Position numbers and translations under genes: made by a program. Shown one piece after another: positions 9,140 to 16,975 of a stretch of 64,000 nucleotides of DNA. Position 1 is the stretch's first letter. Each line of letters begins with the position of its first letter. The notes beneath the pieces were generated by a model. That model saw only the letters and a program-made list of their open reading frames with translations. It had not been told where the DNA came from and did no database searches. Source of the stretch: Kordia jejudonensis (GTDB lineage: Bacteria > Bacteroidota > Bacteroidia > Flavobacteriales > Flavobacteriaceae); NCBI RefSeq assembly GCF_001005315.1, contig NZ_LBMG01000006.1:1-64000 (forward strand), read 5' to 3'.

Positions 9140-9880
9140 ATGTCAGAGATACAAATTAATACTACTCAAAATGTCAACATCAACTTCACTTTAGCGTCAG
9201 TTGGAGAAAGAATCGTAGCACATCTTATCGATTTATTAATAAAGATAGCGTATGCTGGAATTGTATTGTGGATTTTTTCAGAAATTATGGACAGAAGTCG
9301 CGTGCTGCAAAATTTAGATTGGTGGTCAAAGATATCCATTTATGTTTTGCTACTTTTTCCGTTTATTTTTTACACGTTGGTACTCGAATCGTTATTCGAA
9401 GGACAAACCTTGGGGAAAAAAGTAATGAAAATTAGAGTTGTTAAAATTGACGGTTATCAAGCTTCCTTTATTGACTACATTATTCGTTGGTTTTTTAGAA
9501 TTGTCGATTTGAACATGATTTGGGGATTTATCGCATTGATTTCTATAATTATTAGTGAAAAAGGACAACGTTTGGGCGGAATGACCTCTGGAACTTCTGT
9601 AATTTCATTGAAAAATAAAATTCGTATCTCACATACCATATTGGAAGAAATAGGAGACAATTACAAACCACAATATCCTTCCGTAATTAAGCTGTCGGAT
9701 AACGATATGCGTATCATAAAAGAAACATTTACTACAGCACGAAAAGCCAAAGATCATGATACGTTGCTAAAACTTAGAAAAAAAGTGGAAGAAGTTATTG
9801 GTATTACTTCTACGACAGATACGACTACATTTTTAAATATTATTATAAGAGATTATAACTATTATACCCAAAACATGTAA
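9140..9880 (+). CDS. RDD family membrane protein
   Basis: A 246-residue protein whose RDD domain starts with GERIVAHLIDLLIK (residues about 23-36; the family's R-D-D pattern) and continues with membrane helices near 30-50, 65-90 and 115-145, including FEGQTLGKKVMKIRVV, a hallmark of the domain. RDD proteins are often transport-related, with roles proposed in ion exchange. The start at 9140 is chosen over an upstream one because the longer reading would extend through the divergent promoter region and into the SpoIIM gene. Its stop overlaps the next start (TAATG). Confidence 0.88.
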   Translation: MSEIQINTTQNVNINFTLASVGERIVAHLIDLLIKIAYAGIVLWIFSEIMDRSRVLQNLDWWSKISIYVLLLFPFIFYTLVLESLFEGQTLGKKVMKIRVVKIDGYQASFIDYIIRWFFRIVDLNMIWGFIALISIIISEKGQRLGGMTSGTSVISLKNKIRISHTILEEIGDNYKPQYPSVIKLSDNDMRIIKETFTTARKAKDHDTLLKLRKKVEEVIGITSTTDTTTFLNIIIRDYNYYTQNM

Positions 9881-10485
9881 TGCTTTTTTACGCGCTTGAT
9901 ATTATTGGAACTTTTGCTTTTGCCATTTCGGGCGTGCTAGTAGCCATGCAGAAACGAATGGATCTTTTTGGAATTTTCATCATTGCTTTTGTCACAGCAG
10001 TTGGTGGCGGAACCTTGCGAGATATACTTATTGGGAAAACTCCAGTAGGTTGGATGAACGATTTAAATTATGTGTATACAATTGCCTTAGCAGTACTTAT
10101 TTCTATTATTTTTCGAAAAAAACTAAACAAACTTCGCACTTCATTATTTTTATTTGACACAATTGGTTTGGGCGTATTTACAATCATAGGAGTAGAGATT
10201 GGAATTTCGTCAGAATTGCATCCTATTATTTGTATAGCTTTGGGAACGATGAGTGCTAGTTTTGGAGGTGTCATTCGAGATATTCTATGTAATGAAATTC
10301 CAGTAATATTTAGAAAGGAAGTGTATGCTACAGCTTGTATTTTGGGCGGTATGACATTTTTTGCATTGCGGTATTTTAAACTTGAAGAAGACCTTCTCTA
10401 TATTTTTACAATATTAATGGTAATTACTATCCGATTGATCGTTGTAAAATTCCGTGTAAAACTTCCCAATATATATCAAGAGTAA
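9880..10485 (+). CDS. TRIC-type cation channel family protein (UPF0126/YadS-like)
   Basis: A 201-residue inner-membrane protein built from two UPF0126 repeats of three helices each. The glycine-rich signatures AISGVLVAMQKRMDLFG, TAVGGGTLRDILIG and their second-repeat counterpart FGGVIRDILCNEIP are visible. Prokaryotic members are homologous to trimeric intracellular cation channels and conduct K+ or Na+. Translationally coupled to the RDD gene through a one-base stop/start overlap, suggesting a two-gene operon for membrane ion handling (inferred). Confidence 0.9.
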   Translation: MLFYALDIIGTFAFAISGVLVAMQKRMDLFGIFIIAFVTAVGGGTLRDILIGKTPVGWMNDLNYVYTIALAVLISIIFRKKLNKLRTSLFLFDTIGLGVFTIIGVEIGISSELHPIICIALGTMSASFGGVIRDILCNEIPVIFRKEVYATACILGGMTFFALRYFKLEEDLLYIFTILMVITIRLIVVKFRVKLPNIYQE

Positions 10486-10490
10486 TAAAA

Positions 10491-10525
10491 AAAAAGAGTC
10501 AAACAGTAATTGCTTGACTCTTGTA
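10491..10525. terminator. Terminator between convergent genes
   Basis: Hairpin AAGAGTCAA-n11-TTGACTCTT at 10494-10522. The A tract to its left gives a long T tract on the minus strand, so it best terminates the leftward outer-membrane protein gene, and may also stop the rightward channel gene. Confidence 0.8.
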
Positions 10526-10545
10526 AAAGGTATACTTATTTTTTG

Positions 10546-11769
10546 TTATAAAAATTGATATCCTAAAACAAAAGAAAATTGATTTAAATTAAGTGAAAAA
10601 TTTGCGCTATTTTCTATAATTTCTCTTGAAGTGGTAATTCTTGCTTCCGCATAGTATTTATCATAATTGAATCCTATTCCTAAAATACCACCAGCTGAAG
10701 TTCTAAAATCTTCATTTAAAGAAGCAGCTTCTGATCTAAATTCTCGTTTTAGTGGTAAATCCATAATGATTCCTGCATTCAGAAAAATACGTGAATCATC
10801 AGTTAAGAACATATAATGACGAACTCCGACAGGAAATTGTATCGCAGCATATTCTACTTCATATTTTAAATCGGGTGTAAGTCTTAAAGGAGCTGCCTTA
10901 AACTCACTTTCACCTTTAAATGATTGATAGTAAGGAGCTGCAAATACGGCCCATTTATTTTTATTAAATCCAAACACATATTCAACATCAATTCCAACTC
11001 TAGGACTCCATTGCTGTTCAGTTTCACTGGTATGACTTCCTAATCCAGAAAGAGTACTTGCGTTTTCTAATGTAGTTTTTTGACTTAGAACTCCGATTTC
11101 GGCGCGTATATGAAATTTACTTTTATTAATTTGTTTATATTCGGTAACATCGCTATTCATACACTCGTTATATTCAATAAAAAACTTAGTGATATTATTT
11201 TTATTATAGCGTAATCTGGATACACTGTTTCTTGAAATTGATTCACACGCTAAATCTGTATATAATTGTTGACGGTATTCATTATTTTCAGCTAATTCGC
11301 CATCTTTACTTAGATAAGATTTTTTGATTAATTGCTTAATTTGTCCGTCATCTTTTTTATAAAAAAGCTTGCCCAAATCTCCATTTTTATATCTGTATAA
11401 AGATGCTTTTCCCTCTATAAGTACATTTAAAAAAACAGTTTGTTCTTTCCATTCAGGATTCTTGTCATAGTTTAATTTTGATAAGTCCGTATTTGAAACA
11501 TCAATTAAAACGGTATGTTTTTCATATTTACAAATTGTTGGAATTACAAATTCTTTTACAGCGACTAATTTCCCTGTTTGAATTTTACCATCTTCGGTTA
11601 ATTTGTATGTAAAATCTGTTGGATTGTTGAGCCAATCGACATTTTTAATGTAGCAATCTGTTTTTTGACCATTATTTGAAATAAAATATCCTTTTTCAAA
11701 TTTTATCTGGGCAAAAAGTCCTGAGGTCGTAAGCAACAGTAAAAATAGGGTAATGTAATTTTTTGTCAT
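10546..11769 (-). CDS. Outer-membrane beta-barrel protein, paralogue A
   Basis: A 407-residue exported protein. The signal peptide spans about 1-20 (ends LFAQ). Residues 21-200 form a soluble-looking front region almost identical to that of the adjacent paralogue. Residues 215-407 have alternating amphipathic strands and end in FVLGYQFL, an aromatic-terminal signature of an outer-membrane barrel of the porT/OmpA-like type. Ligand is unknown. Lies downstream of its paralogue with 77 bp between; both read leftwards and probably arose by tandem duplication. Confidence 0.8.
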   Translation of the reverse strand: MTKNYITLFLLLLTTSGLFAQIKFEKGYFISNNGQKTDCYIKNVDWLNNPTDFTYKLTEDGKIQTGKLVAVKEFVIPTICKYEKHTVLIDVSNTDLSKLNYDKNPEWKEQTVFLNVLIEGKASLYRYKNGDLGKLFYKKDDGQIKQLIKKSYLSKDGELAENNEYRQQLYTDLACESISRNSVSRLRYNKNNITKFFIEYNECMNSDVTEYKQINKSKFHIRAEIGVLSQKTTLENASTLSGLGSHTSETEQQWSPRVGIDVEYVFGFNKNKWAVFAAPYYQSFKGESEFKAAPLRLTPDLKYEVEYAAIQFPVGVRHYMFLTDDSRIFLNAGIIMDLPLKREFRSEAASLNEDFRTSAGGILGIGFNYDKYYAEARITTSREIIENSANFSLNLNQFSFVLGYQFL

Positions 11770-11845
11770 TATTTATTAATTTAAAAAGAGAATTGAAGAC
11801 TGTCTTGTCTAATTGTTGTTACTATGTTATGTACTTATCTTTAAT

Positions 11846-13066
11846 TTAAAAAAATCGGTACCCAACAAGCAGACCAACTTGATGTAGTTTTAAAGAAGTT
11901 CCTGTTGTTTTTTCTAAAAGTTCTCTAGGTGTTGTGTATCGAAGTTCTATAGAGTATGTATTCTCATAGCTATATCCTATACCAAATACAGCGCCAGCAG
12001 AAGTTTTAAAGTTATCATTTTGAAGCGACAAAAGACCATCTGATTTTGTATTGAGGGTAACATCGACAATAGCACCAAAATTTAAAAATAATTTTGAAGT
12101 ATTATCTAAAAACATGTAGTGGCGAATTCCAATTGGTAGTTGTATCGCTGAATATTCAATTTCATAATCAGATCTAGAGCCAATATTTACGCGTACAAAT
12201 GTTCCGCTTCCTTTGTAAGATTGATAACTTGGTTCAATAAATACTGCCCATTTGCTTTTGTTGAAACCAAATACATATTCTACATCCACTCCAATCCTTG
12301 GACTAAATTTTTGTTCACTATCAACAGAGGATGCACTCGAACCAAAAAATGAATTGCCAGTTTCTAGCACAGTTTTTTGGTAGTTAGCACCAATATTCGC
12401 TCGTATGCCAATTTTACCATTTGTAGTTTGTTTGAAAGCCGTAAAATCATCATTCATGCACGTATTATATGCCACAAACAACTTAGTTATATCATTTTTG
12501 TTATAGCGCAATCTGGAAATACTATTTCTTGAAATTGATTCACACGCTAAATCTGTATATAATTGTTGGCGATATTCGTTGTTTTCAGCTAATTTTCCAT
12601 CTTTGCTGAGATATGACTTCTTGATCAATTGTTTAATTTGACCATCATCTATTTTATAAAAAAGCTTGCTCAACTCTCCATTTTTATATCTGTATAAAGA
12701 AGCTTTTCCCTCTACAAGTACATTTAAAAAAACAGTTTGTTCTTTCCATTCAGGATTTTTATCATAGTTTAATTTTGATAAGTCAGTATTTGAAAAATCT
12801 ATTAAAACCGTATGTTTTTCATATTTACAAACTGAAGGAATTACAAATTCTTTTACAGCGACTAATTTTCCTGTTTGAATTTCGCCATCTTCGGTTAATT
12901 TGTATGTAAAATCTGTTGGATTGTTGAGCCAATCGACATTTTTAATGTAGCAATCTGTTTTTTGACCATTATTTGAAATAAAATATCCTTTTTCAAATTT
13001 TATCTGGGCAAAAAGTCCTGAGGCAGATAGTAAAAGGAGTAATAGTGTTAAAAAGTTTTTATTCAT
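11846..13066 (-). CDS. Outer-membrane beta-barrel protein, paralogue B
   Basis: A 406-residue sister of the downstream gene: signal peptide about 1-20, a front region (21-200) with only about a dozen differences from the paralogue, then a clearly diverged barrel half ending in LLVGYRFF. Conserved landmarks such as VEYVFGFNK and IGIRHYMF-like strands show both barrels share ancestry. The near-identity extends to DNA (for example 11632-11722 versus 12932-13022). Function unknown; surface exposure of the barrel loops would explain their faster change. Confidence 0.8.
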   Translation of the reverse strand: MNKNFLTLLLLLLSASGLFAQIKFEKGYFISNNGQKTDCYIKNVDWLNNPTDFTYKLTEDGEIQTGKLVAVKEFVIPSVCKYEKHTVLIDFSNTDLSKLNYDKNPEWKEQTVFLNVLVEGKASLYRYKNGELSKLFYKIDDGQIKQLIKKSYLSKDGKLAENNEYRQQLYTDLACESISRNSISRLRYNKNDITKLFVAYNTCMNDDFTAFKQTTNGKIGIRANIGANYQKTVLETGNSFFGSSASSVDSEQKFSPRIGVDVEYVFGFNKSKWAVFIEPSYQSYKGSGTFVRVNIGSRSDYEIEYSAIQLPIGIRHYMFLDNTSKLFLNFGAIVDVTLNTKSDGLLSLQNDNFKTSAGAVFGIGYSYENTYSIELRYTTPRELLEKTTGTSLKLHQVGLLVGYRFF

Positions 13067-13175
13067 AAGTATTAAAATGAGTGAATGAGTCGCGAAACTA
13101 ATTAAAATTAAAATATATAACGCATACAGTTTTATAAACGTTATGTTTTTTTTGTAAACGTTACCGAAAGTCTTT

Positions 13176-13886
13176 TTACTCCAAAATTTCTACCTTACGA
13201 ATCATGATGTTTTTCTTTGGCCATTCACCTTTATCAGTTTCTTGGTTGGCAATTTCGTCTACAACGTCCATTCCTGCAATCACTTTTCCAAAAGCAGTAT
13301 ATTCTTTGTTTAAATGATGTGTTCCTCCTTCTTTCTGAACAATGAAAAATTCAAACGGAGATGCCATTTTATATACATGATCGAGTTCGCCACTTGGCAT
13401 AGAAATTACACCACGATCATGTTTGAATCCTTTTTTTGTATCTGGTGGAAGCAAATATTTGCCAATTTTTCGACGTTTCTTAGCAATATTCCAACCGTCA
13501 GAGTTTCCACCTTGAATTACAAAATCTTTTACAACTCTGTGAAATTGTGTGCCTGCAAAATAATTTCGCTTGGTTAGCATGATAAAATTTGCTCTGTGAT
13601 AAGGTGTTTCTTCATACAATTCAATGTCAATATTTCCAAAATCGGTTACAATACGTACGCGTGTTTCAGGATTTTCTTTTCCGTAATCTATCATATAATC
13701 CAACACATTTTCTGTGGTAATAAAAACCTGTTTTTCTTCTTTCTTAGGTTCTTTTTTGGAAGACATGTCCGTTGCTTTTGACGTTTCAGTTTTCTGTGTT
13801 TCGTCAGAAGTAGCTGTAGAAGTTTTAGTATCTTCACAGCTGAAAAATACGCTGATAGCAATCAGTAAAAAACAAATCTTTTTCAT
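13176..13886 (-). CDS. Peptidylprolyl isomerase lipoprotein (cyclophilin type)
   Basis: A 236-residue lipoprotein. The N-terminus MKKICFLLIAISVFFSC gives a lipobox with Cys17, then a charged Lys/Glu linker to about residue 65, then a cyclophilin domain: GNIDIELYEETPYHRANF, FHRVVKDFVIQGG and the late FGKVIAGMDVVDEIA. Cyclophilins catalyse cis-trans isomerisation of Xaa-Pro bonds; here probably during folding of envelope proteins in the periplasm. The divergent Nudix gene begins only 2 bp from its start. Confidence 0.92.
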   Translation of the reverse strand: MKKICFLLIAISVFFSCEDTKTSTATSDETQKTETSKATDMSSKKEPKKEEKQVFITTENVLDYMIDYGKENPETRVRIVTDFGNIDIELYEETPYHRANFIMLTKRNYFAGTQFHRVVKDFVIQGGNSDGWNIAKKRRKIGKYLLPPDTKKGFKHDRGVISMPSGELDHVYKMASPFEFFIVQKEGGTHHLNKEYTAFGKVIAGMDVVDEIANQETDKGEWPKKNIMIRKVEILE

Positions 13887-13888
13887 AG

Positions 13889-14536
13889 ATGAATTTTGAT
13901 AATTTTAGAAAAATAGTACCAAAAATAGCAAAAATACCGCTTCCAGGCCTTTCTTCACAGTTAAAAATGGCGCCAAAAATGCGTCAAAAAGCATTAAATG
14001 ATATGCAAGAACGTATGAAAAATGCTCGTAAATCAGCAGTGATGGCATTGTTTTATCCAAACAATACGTATGAAACTACGCTGGTTTTAATTTTGCGAAG
14101 AGCGTATGAAGGTGTACATTCTAATCAAGTTGGATTTCCAGGTGGAAAGGCAGAATTGGAAGACGAAACTTTAGAAGTTACCGCATTGCGTGAAACCGAA
14201 GAGGAAGTTGGAATTCCGCAACATACGGTCAACGTAATTCGTGAAATTACATCAACATATATTCCACCAAGTAATTTTATGGTACAGCCTTATATTGGTG
14301 TTGTGTATGATACGCCTATATTTATTCCACAAGAATCTGAAGTTGCCTCAATTTTAGAAGTCTCTCTTCAAGATTTATTGTCGGAAGCGTCTACAATTGA
14401 AAAAAAAATAACGACTTCGTATGCTACAGCGATCAATGTGCCAGCGTTTTACCTAAATGAAAAGGTAGTTTGGGGAGCTACAGCAATGATGTTGAGCGAA
14501 GTTAAAGATATCATTCTAGAAGCCATTTCAAATTAG
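13889..14536 (+). CDS. Nudix hydrolase, CoA pyrophosphatase-like
   Basis: A 215-residue protein. The Nudix box runs from Gly86 (GGKAELEDE) to RETEEEVGI ending near 109, with catalytic Glu residues at 104-106. It is preceded by HSNQVGFPGGK (78-87), the UPF0035-type element associated with CoA pyrophosphatases (NudL). It would hydrolyse CoA or related dinucleotide pyrophosphates in the cytoplasm. The start lies 2 bp from the divergent cyclophilin gene, so the two share one compact promoter region. Substrate is inferred from the motif. Confidence 0.88.
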   Translation: MNFDNFRKIVPKIAKIPLPGLSSQLKMAPKMRQKALNDMQERMKNARKSAVMALFYPNNTYETTLVLILRRAYEGVHSNQVGFPGGKAELEDETLEVTALRETEEEVGIPQHTVNVIREITSTYIPPSNFMVQPYIGVVYDTPIFIPQESEVASILEVSLQDLLSEASTIEKKITTSYATAINVPAFYLNEKVVWGATAMMLSEVKDIILEAISN

Positions 14537-14542
14537 TTTTTG

Positions 14543-14550
14543 TAGATTTG
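14543..14550 (+). promoter_or_regulatory. Candidate -7 promoter element (TAGATTTG)
   Basis: Matches the Bacteroidota TAnnTTTG consensus 24 bp before the acyltransferase start codon; no clear TTTG -33 element is seen at the expected spacing. Confidence 0.4.
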
Positions 14551-14574
14551 TAATTCGCTTAAAATTAAAAATAC

Positions 14575-15378
14575 ATGGGATTATTCAAAAGAAATCCTTT
14601 CGGACATATACTTTTTTTGAAAAAATGGTTGATTAGAATTGCAGGAACAATGACGCATAGACGTTACCGCGGTTTTAATGAATTGAAGATTGAAGGTTCT
14701 GAAATATTAAAAAACTTGCCAGATACGAATGTATTATTTGTTTCCAATCATCAAACATATTTTGCAGATGTTGTGGCTATGTTTCACGTGTTTAATGCAA
14801 GTTTGAGTGGAAGAGGAGATTCTATCAAAAATGTTGGATATTTATGGAATCCGAAACTGAATATTTATTATGTGGCTGCAAAAGAAACCATGAAATCTGG
14901 GTTGTTGCCAAAAATTCTTGCATATGCTGGTTCGGTAAGTATTGAACGTACTTGGAGAGCCAATGGAGAAGAAGTAAACCGTCAGGTAAAAATGAGCGAT
15001 ATTTCTAATATAGGAATTGCATTGGATGATGGTTGGGTAATTACATTTCCACAAGGAACAACACGACCATGGAAACCAATCCGAAAAGGAACAGCACATA
15101 TAATTAAACGCTATAAACCTATTGTAGTACCAATTGTTATCGATGGTTTTAGGCGATCGTTTGACCGGAAAGGACTTCGTATCAAAAAGAAAGGAATTCT
15201 TCAATCTATGGAAATAAAAGAACCTTTAGAAATTGATTATGAGAACGAAAGTGTAGAAGCAATTATTGAGAAAATAGAATATGCCATAGAGCAACATCCA
15301 TCATTTTTAAAAGTAATTCCTCAAGAAGAACTTGAAGCCATGGAAGAACTCAATGAAAAACGAAAATGGGAATACTAG
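14575..15378 (+). CDS. Lysophospholipid acyltransferase family protein
   Basis: A 267-residue PlsC-like acyltransferase that would transfer an acyl chain to a lysophospholipid or glycerol-phosphate at the inner membrane. The substrate motif is FPQGTTRPW (near 162) in place of FPEGTRS. The catalytic His-Asp motif reads NHQTYFAD (around residues 59-66), with five rather than four residues between His and Asp. This variant seems typical of one Bacteroidota subgroup. Separate transcription unit with a strong terminator right after the stop. Confidence 0.85.
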   Translation: MGLFKRNPFGHILFLKKWLIRIAGTMTHRRYRGFNELKIEGSEILKNLPDTNVLFVSNHQTYFADVVAMFHVFNASLSGRGDSIKNVGYLWNPKLNIYYVAAKETMKSGLLPKILAYAGSVSIERTWRANGEEVNRQVKMSDISNIGIALDDGWVITFPQGTTRPWKPIRKGTAHIIKRYKPIVVPIVIDGFRRSFDRKGLRIKKKGILQSMEIKEPLEIDYENESVEAIIEKIEYAIEQHPSFLKVIPQEELEAMEELNEKRKWEY

Positions 15379-15394
15379 AAAGAAACTATCAAAT

Positions 15395-15428
15395 AAAAAA
15401 GGATGCATACTACATGCATCCTTTTTTG
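15395..15428. terminator. Bidirectional terminator
   Basis: GGATGCAT-actac-ATGCATCC (15401-15421) with an A tract on its left and a T tract on its right; serves the acyltransferase gene and the convergent small secreted protein gene. Confidence 0.9.
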
Positions 15429-15447
15429 TTATAAAAATATCCTAGTT

Positions 15448-15717
15448 TTAATTTTCTGTATTTGTTTCGCTATCCGTACTTGGTGTTTCATCATCATTTA
15501 AAGAAGAAGAAACAAAACTTCCAAGCTTGTAAAAAGCGTTGTAAATCAATTGAATAATTCCACCATTTCCACCTGTATACATTGCTGCGTAGGCTTCAGA
15601 ACTTTCCAAAGCAAATGTTTTAGAAGCTATCTCTTTAGAAAATGTTGTTGTTTGCTGATGCGCGCTTACTGATACACTAAAAGTAAGACACAGGAGTAAA
15701 AATGCTATTTTTTTCAT
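15448..15717 (-). CDS. Small secreted hypothetical protein, 89 aa
   Basis: The protein has a clear signal peptide (1-19, ending VSA) followed by about 70 residues with a Gly-rich turn (YTGGNGG near 48-54), a short amphipathic helix and an acidic Ser/Thr-rich tail. No Cys, no known domain. It lies 26 bp downstream of the sigma factor/membrane protein pair and could be the last gene of that unit, although its own promoter cannot be excluded. Function unknown. Confidence 0.65.
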   Translation of the reverse strand: MKKIAFLLLCLTFSVSVSAHQQTTTFSKEIASKTFALESSEAYAAMYTGGNGGIIQLIYNAFYKLGSFVSSSLNDDETPSTDSETNTEN

Positions 15718-15743
15718 AATTGTTAATTTTTTTGGTAATGGTT

Positions 15744-16370
15744 TTATGATTTCATTTGTTTTAATTCTCTATAATTACGTTTCAGCTTTTTAGTTAAAAG
15801 CCCATATAGTAAATAATATACTCCGTAAAATAAGGCTACAATTACACAGGCTAATAAAATGGTAACTACAGCAAGTAATAAATACTTTGTAATATTAGCT
15901 TCCGCAGAAAACTTTTCCATGCCGCCAGTTCCTTCAATAAAACCGATAGGAAACGCTACGCAAATGGTAAAAGCAATGACACTTAAACTGTATACAATAT
16001 AATGTTTTACCGTTTTTCGTGTGGTAATAATATTTTGCATTAAATCTTTAATGGAGTTCGTTGTAGAAATCTTTTTATAATTCATAAAGAATTTATAAAT
16101 AAAATAAAATACAACCAGTGAGGATGCGTAGCAAAACCAATTGAGCCAAGCTGGCATGGTAGAGTCGCTCATTAAGTCAGGTTGAATAAACAAGGCAAGA
16201 ATCACAATGGCAATTCCAAATCCGAGTTCAAACAAACTCACGTAAAAAATCCATTTGACTAAAGAAGAAGATTTCTTCTGCGTCATTTTGTCAATATCGT
16301 TGTAGGAAAGCTTAGGCTGATTTTCCTCTTGCTTCTTCCAATCTTTTTTTAATAGGTCTAATTCTTCCAT
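15744..16370 (-). CDS. Membrane protein paired with ECF sigma factor (putative anti-sigma)
   Basis: A 208-residue protein: a soluble N-terminal segment (1-35) containing LKKDWKKQE, then four membrane helices (about 39-60, 75-93, 122-143 and 165-190) and a short basic tail. Its gene begins 3 bp after the sigma factor stop, and this gene order (ECF sigma, then small N-terminal domain plus membrane helices) is that of sigma/anti-sigma pairs. The anti-sigma role is inferred from position; no zinc-binding HxxxCxxC motif is present. Confidence 0.75.
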   Translation of the reverse strand: MEELDLLKKDWKKQEENQPKLSYNDIDKMTQKKSSSLVKWIFYVSLFELGFGIAIVILALFIQPDLMSDSTMPAWLNWFCYASSLVVFYFIYKFFMNYKKISTTNSIKDLMQNIITTRKTVKHYIVYSLSVIAFTICVAFPIGFIEGTGGMEKFSAEANITKYLLLAVVTILLACVIVALFYGVYYLLYGLLTKKLKRNYRELKQMKS

Positions 16371-16373
16371 GGG

Positions 16374-16868
16374 TTATGGATTTAAAATCTTCTTCAATTT
16401 GGTTTTAATTCTATTCATTTTCACTCTTGCATTTACTTCAGTAATACCAATTGTTTCGGCTATTTCTTTATAATTTTTATCTTCTAAGTATAAGAAAATC
16501 AAGGCTTTTTCAATATCTGATAATTGCTTGATGGCTTTATACATAATTTTTAACTGTTCTTCTTCAGTGTCATCATAATCCTCGGATGTTATTTTGAAAA
16601 TAACACTTTCATAATCTTGTGTCTTTACTGATCTTTTGGATTTTCTATATAGAGTAATAGCTGTATTTAGTGCTACTCTGTACATCCAAGTACTGAACTT
16701 TGAATCGCCTCTGAATTTCGGATATGCTTTCCACAGTTGTATCGTAATCTCCTGAAAAAGATCGTTGTGCTGATCTTTGTTAGAAGTGTAAATTCTACAC
16801 ACTTTGTGAACGATATTCTGGTTACGTTCTAGTTCTGTTACAAAATTATGTTCGAGTTCTTTGCTCAA
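16374..16868 (-). CDS. ECF-type RNA polymerase sigma factor
   Basis: A 164-residue sigma-70 family protein. Region 2 includes DLFQEITIQLWKAYPKF and STWMYRVALNTAI (about 35-75); region 4 includes the LSDIEKALIFLYLEDKNYKEIAE helix-turn-helix (about 120-160). It lacks regions 1 and 3 as expected for extracytoplasmic-function factors and directs RNA polymerase to a dedicated promoter set. Co-transcribed with the downstream membrane protein, which probably controls it. Confidence 0.93.
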   Translation of the reverse strand: MSKELEHNFVTELERNQNIVHKVCRIYTSNKDQHNDLFQEITIQLWKAYPKFRGDSKFSTWMYRVALNTAITLYRKSKRSVKTQDYESVIFKITSEDYDDTEEEQLKIMYKAIKQLSDIEKALIFLYLEDKNYKEIAETIGITEVNARVKMNRIKTKLKKILNP

Positions 16869-16946
16869 TTCTTGATGGTTATTTGATTATATGTATTCTG
16901 TTGTACAAATATGTTACATATTTTTTAGAAAAGTTTTTTAAAGCTG

Positions 16947-16954
16947 TATTTTTG
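16947..16954 (+). promoter_or_regulatory. Candidate -7 promoter element (TATTTTTG)
   Basis: A TAnnTTTG match 21 bp upstream of the NADH dehydrogenase start codon, in the divergent spacer shared with the sigma factor gene. The -33 element is not clear. Confidence 0.4.
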
Positions 16955-16975
16955 TAGTGTTAAAAGGGATATTTT

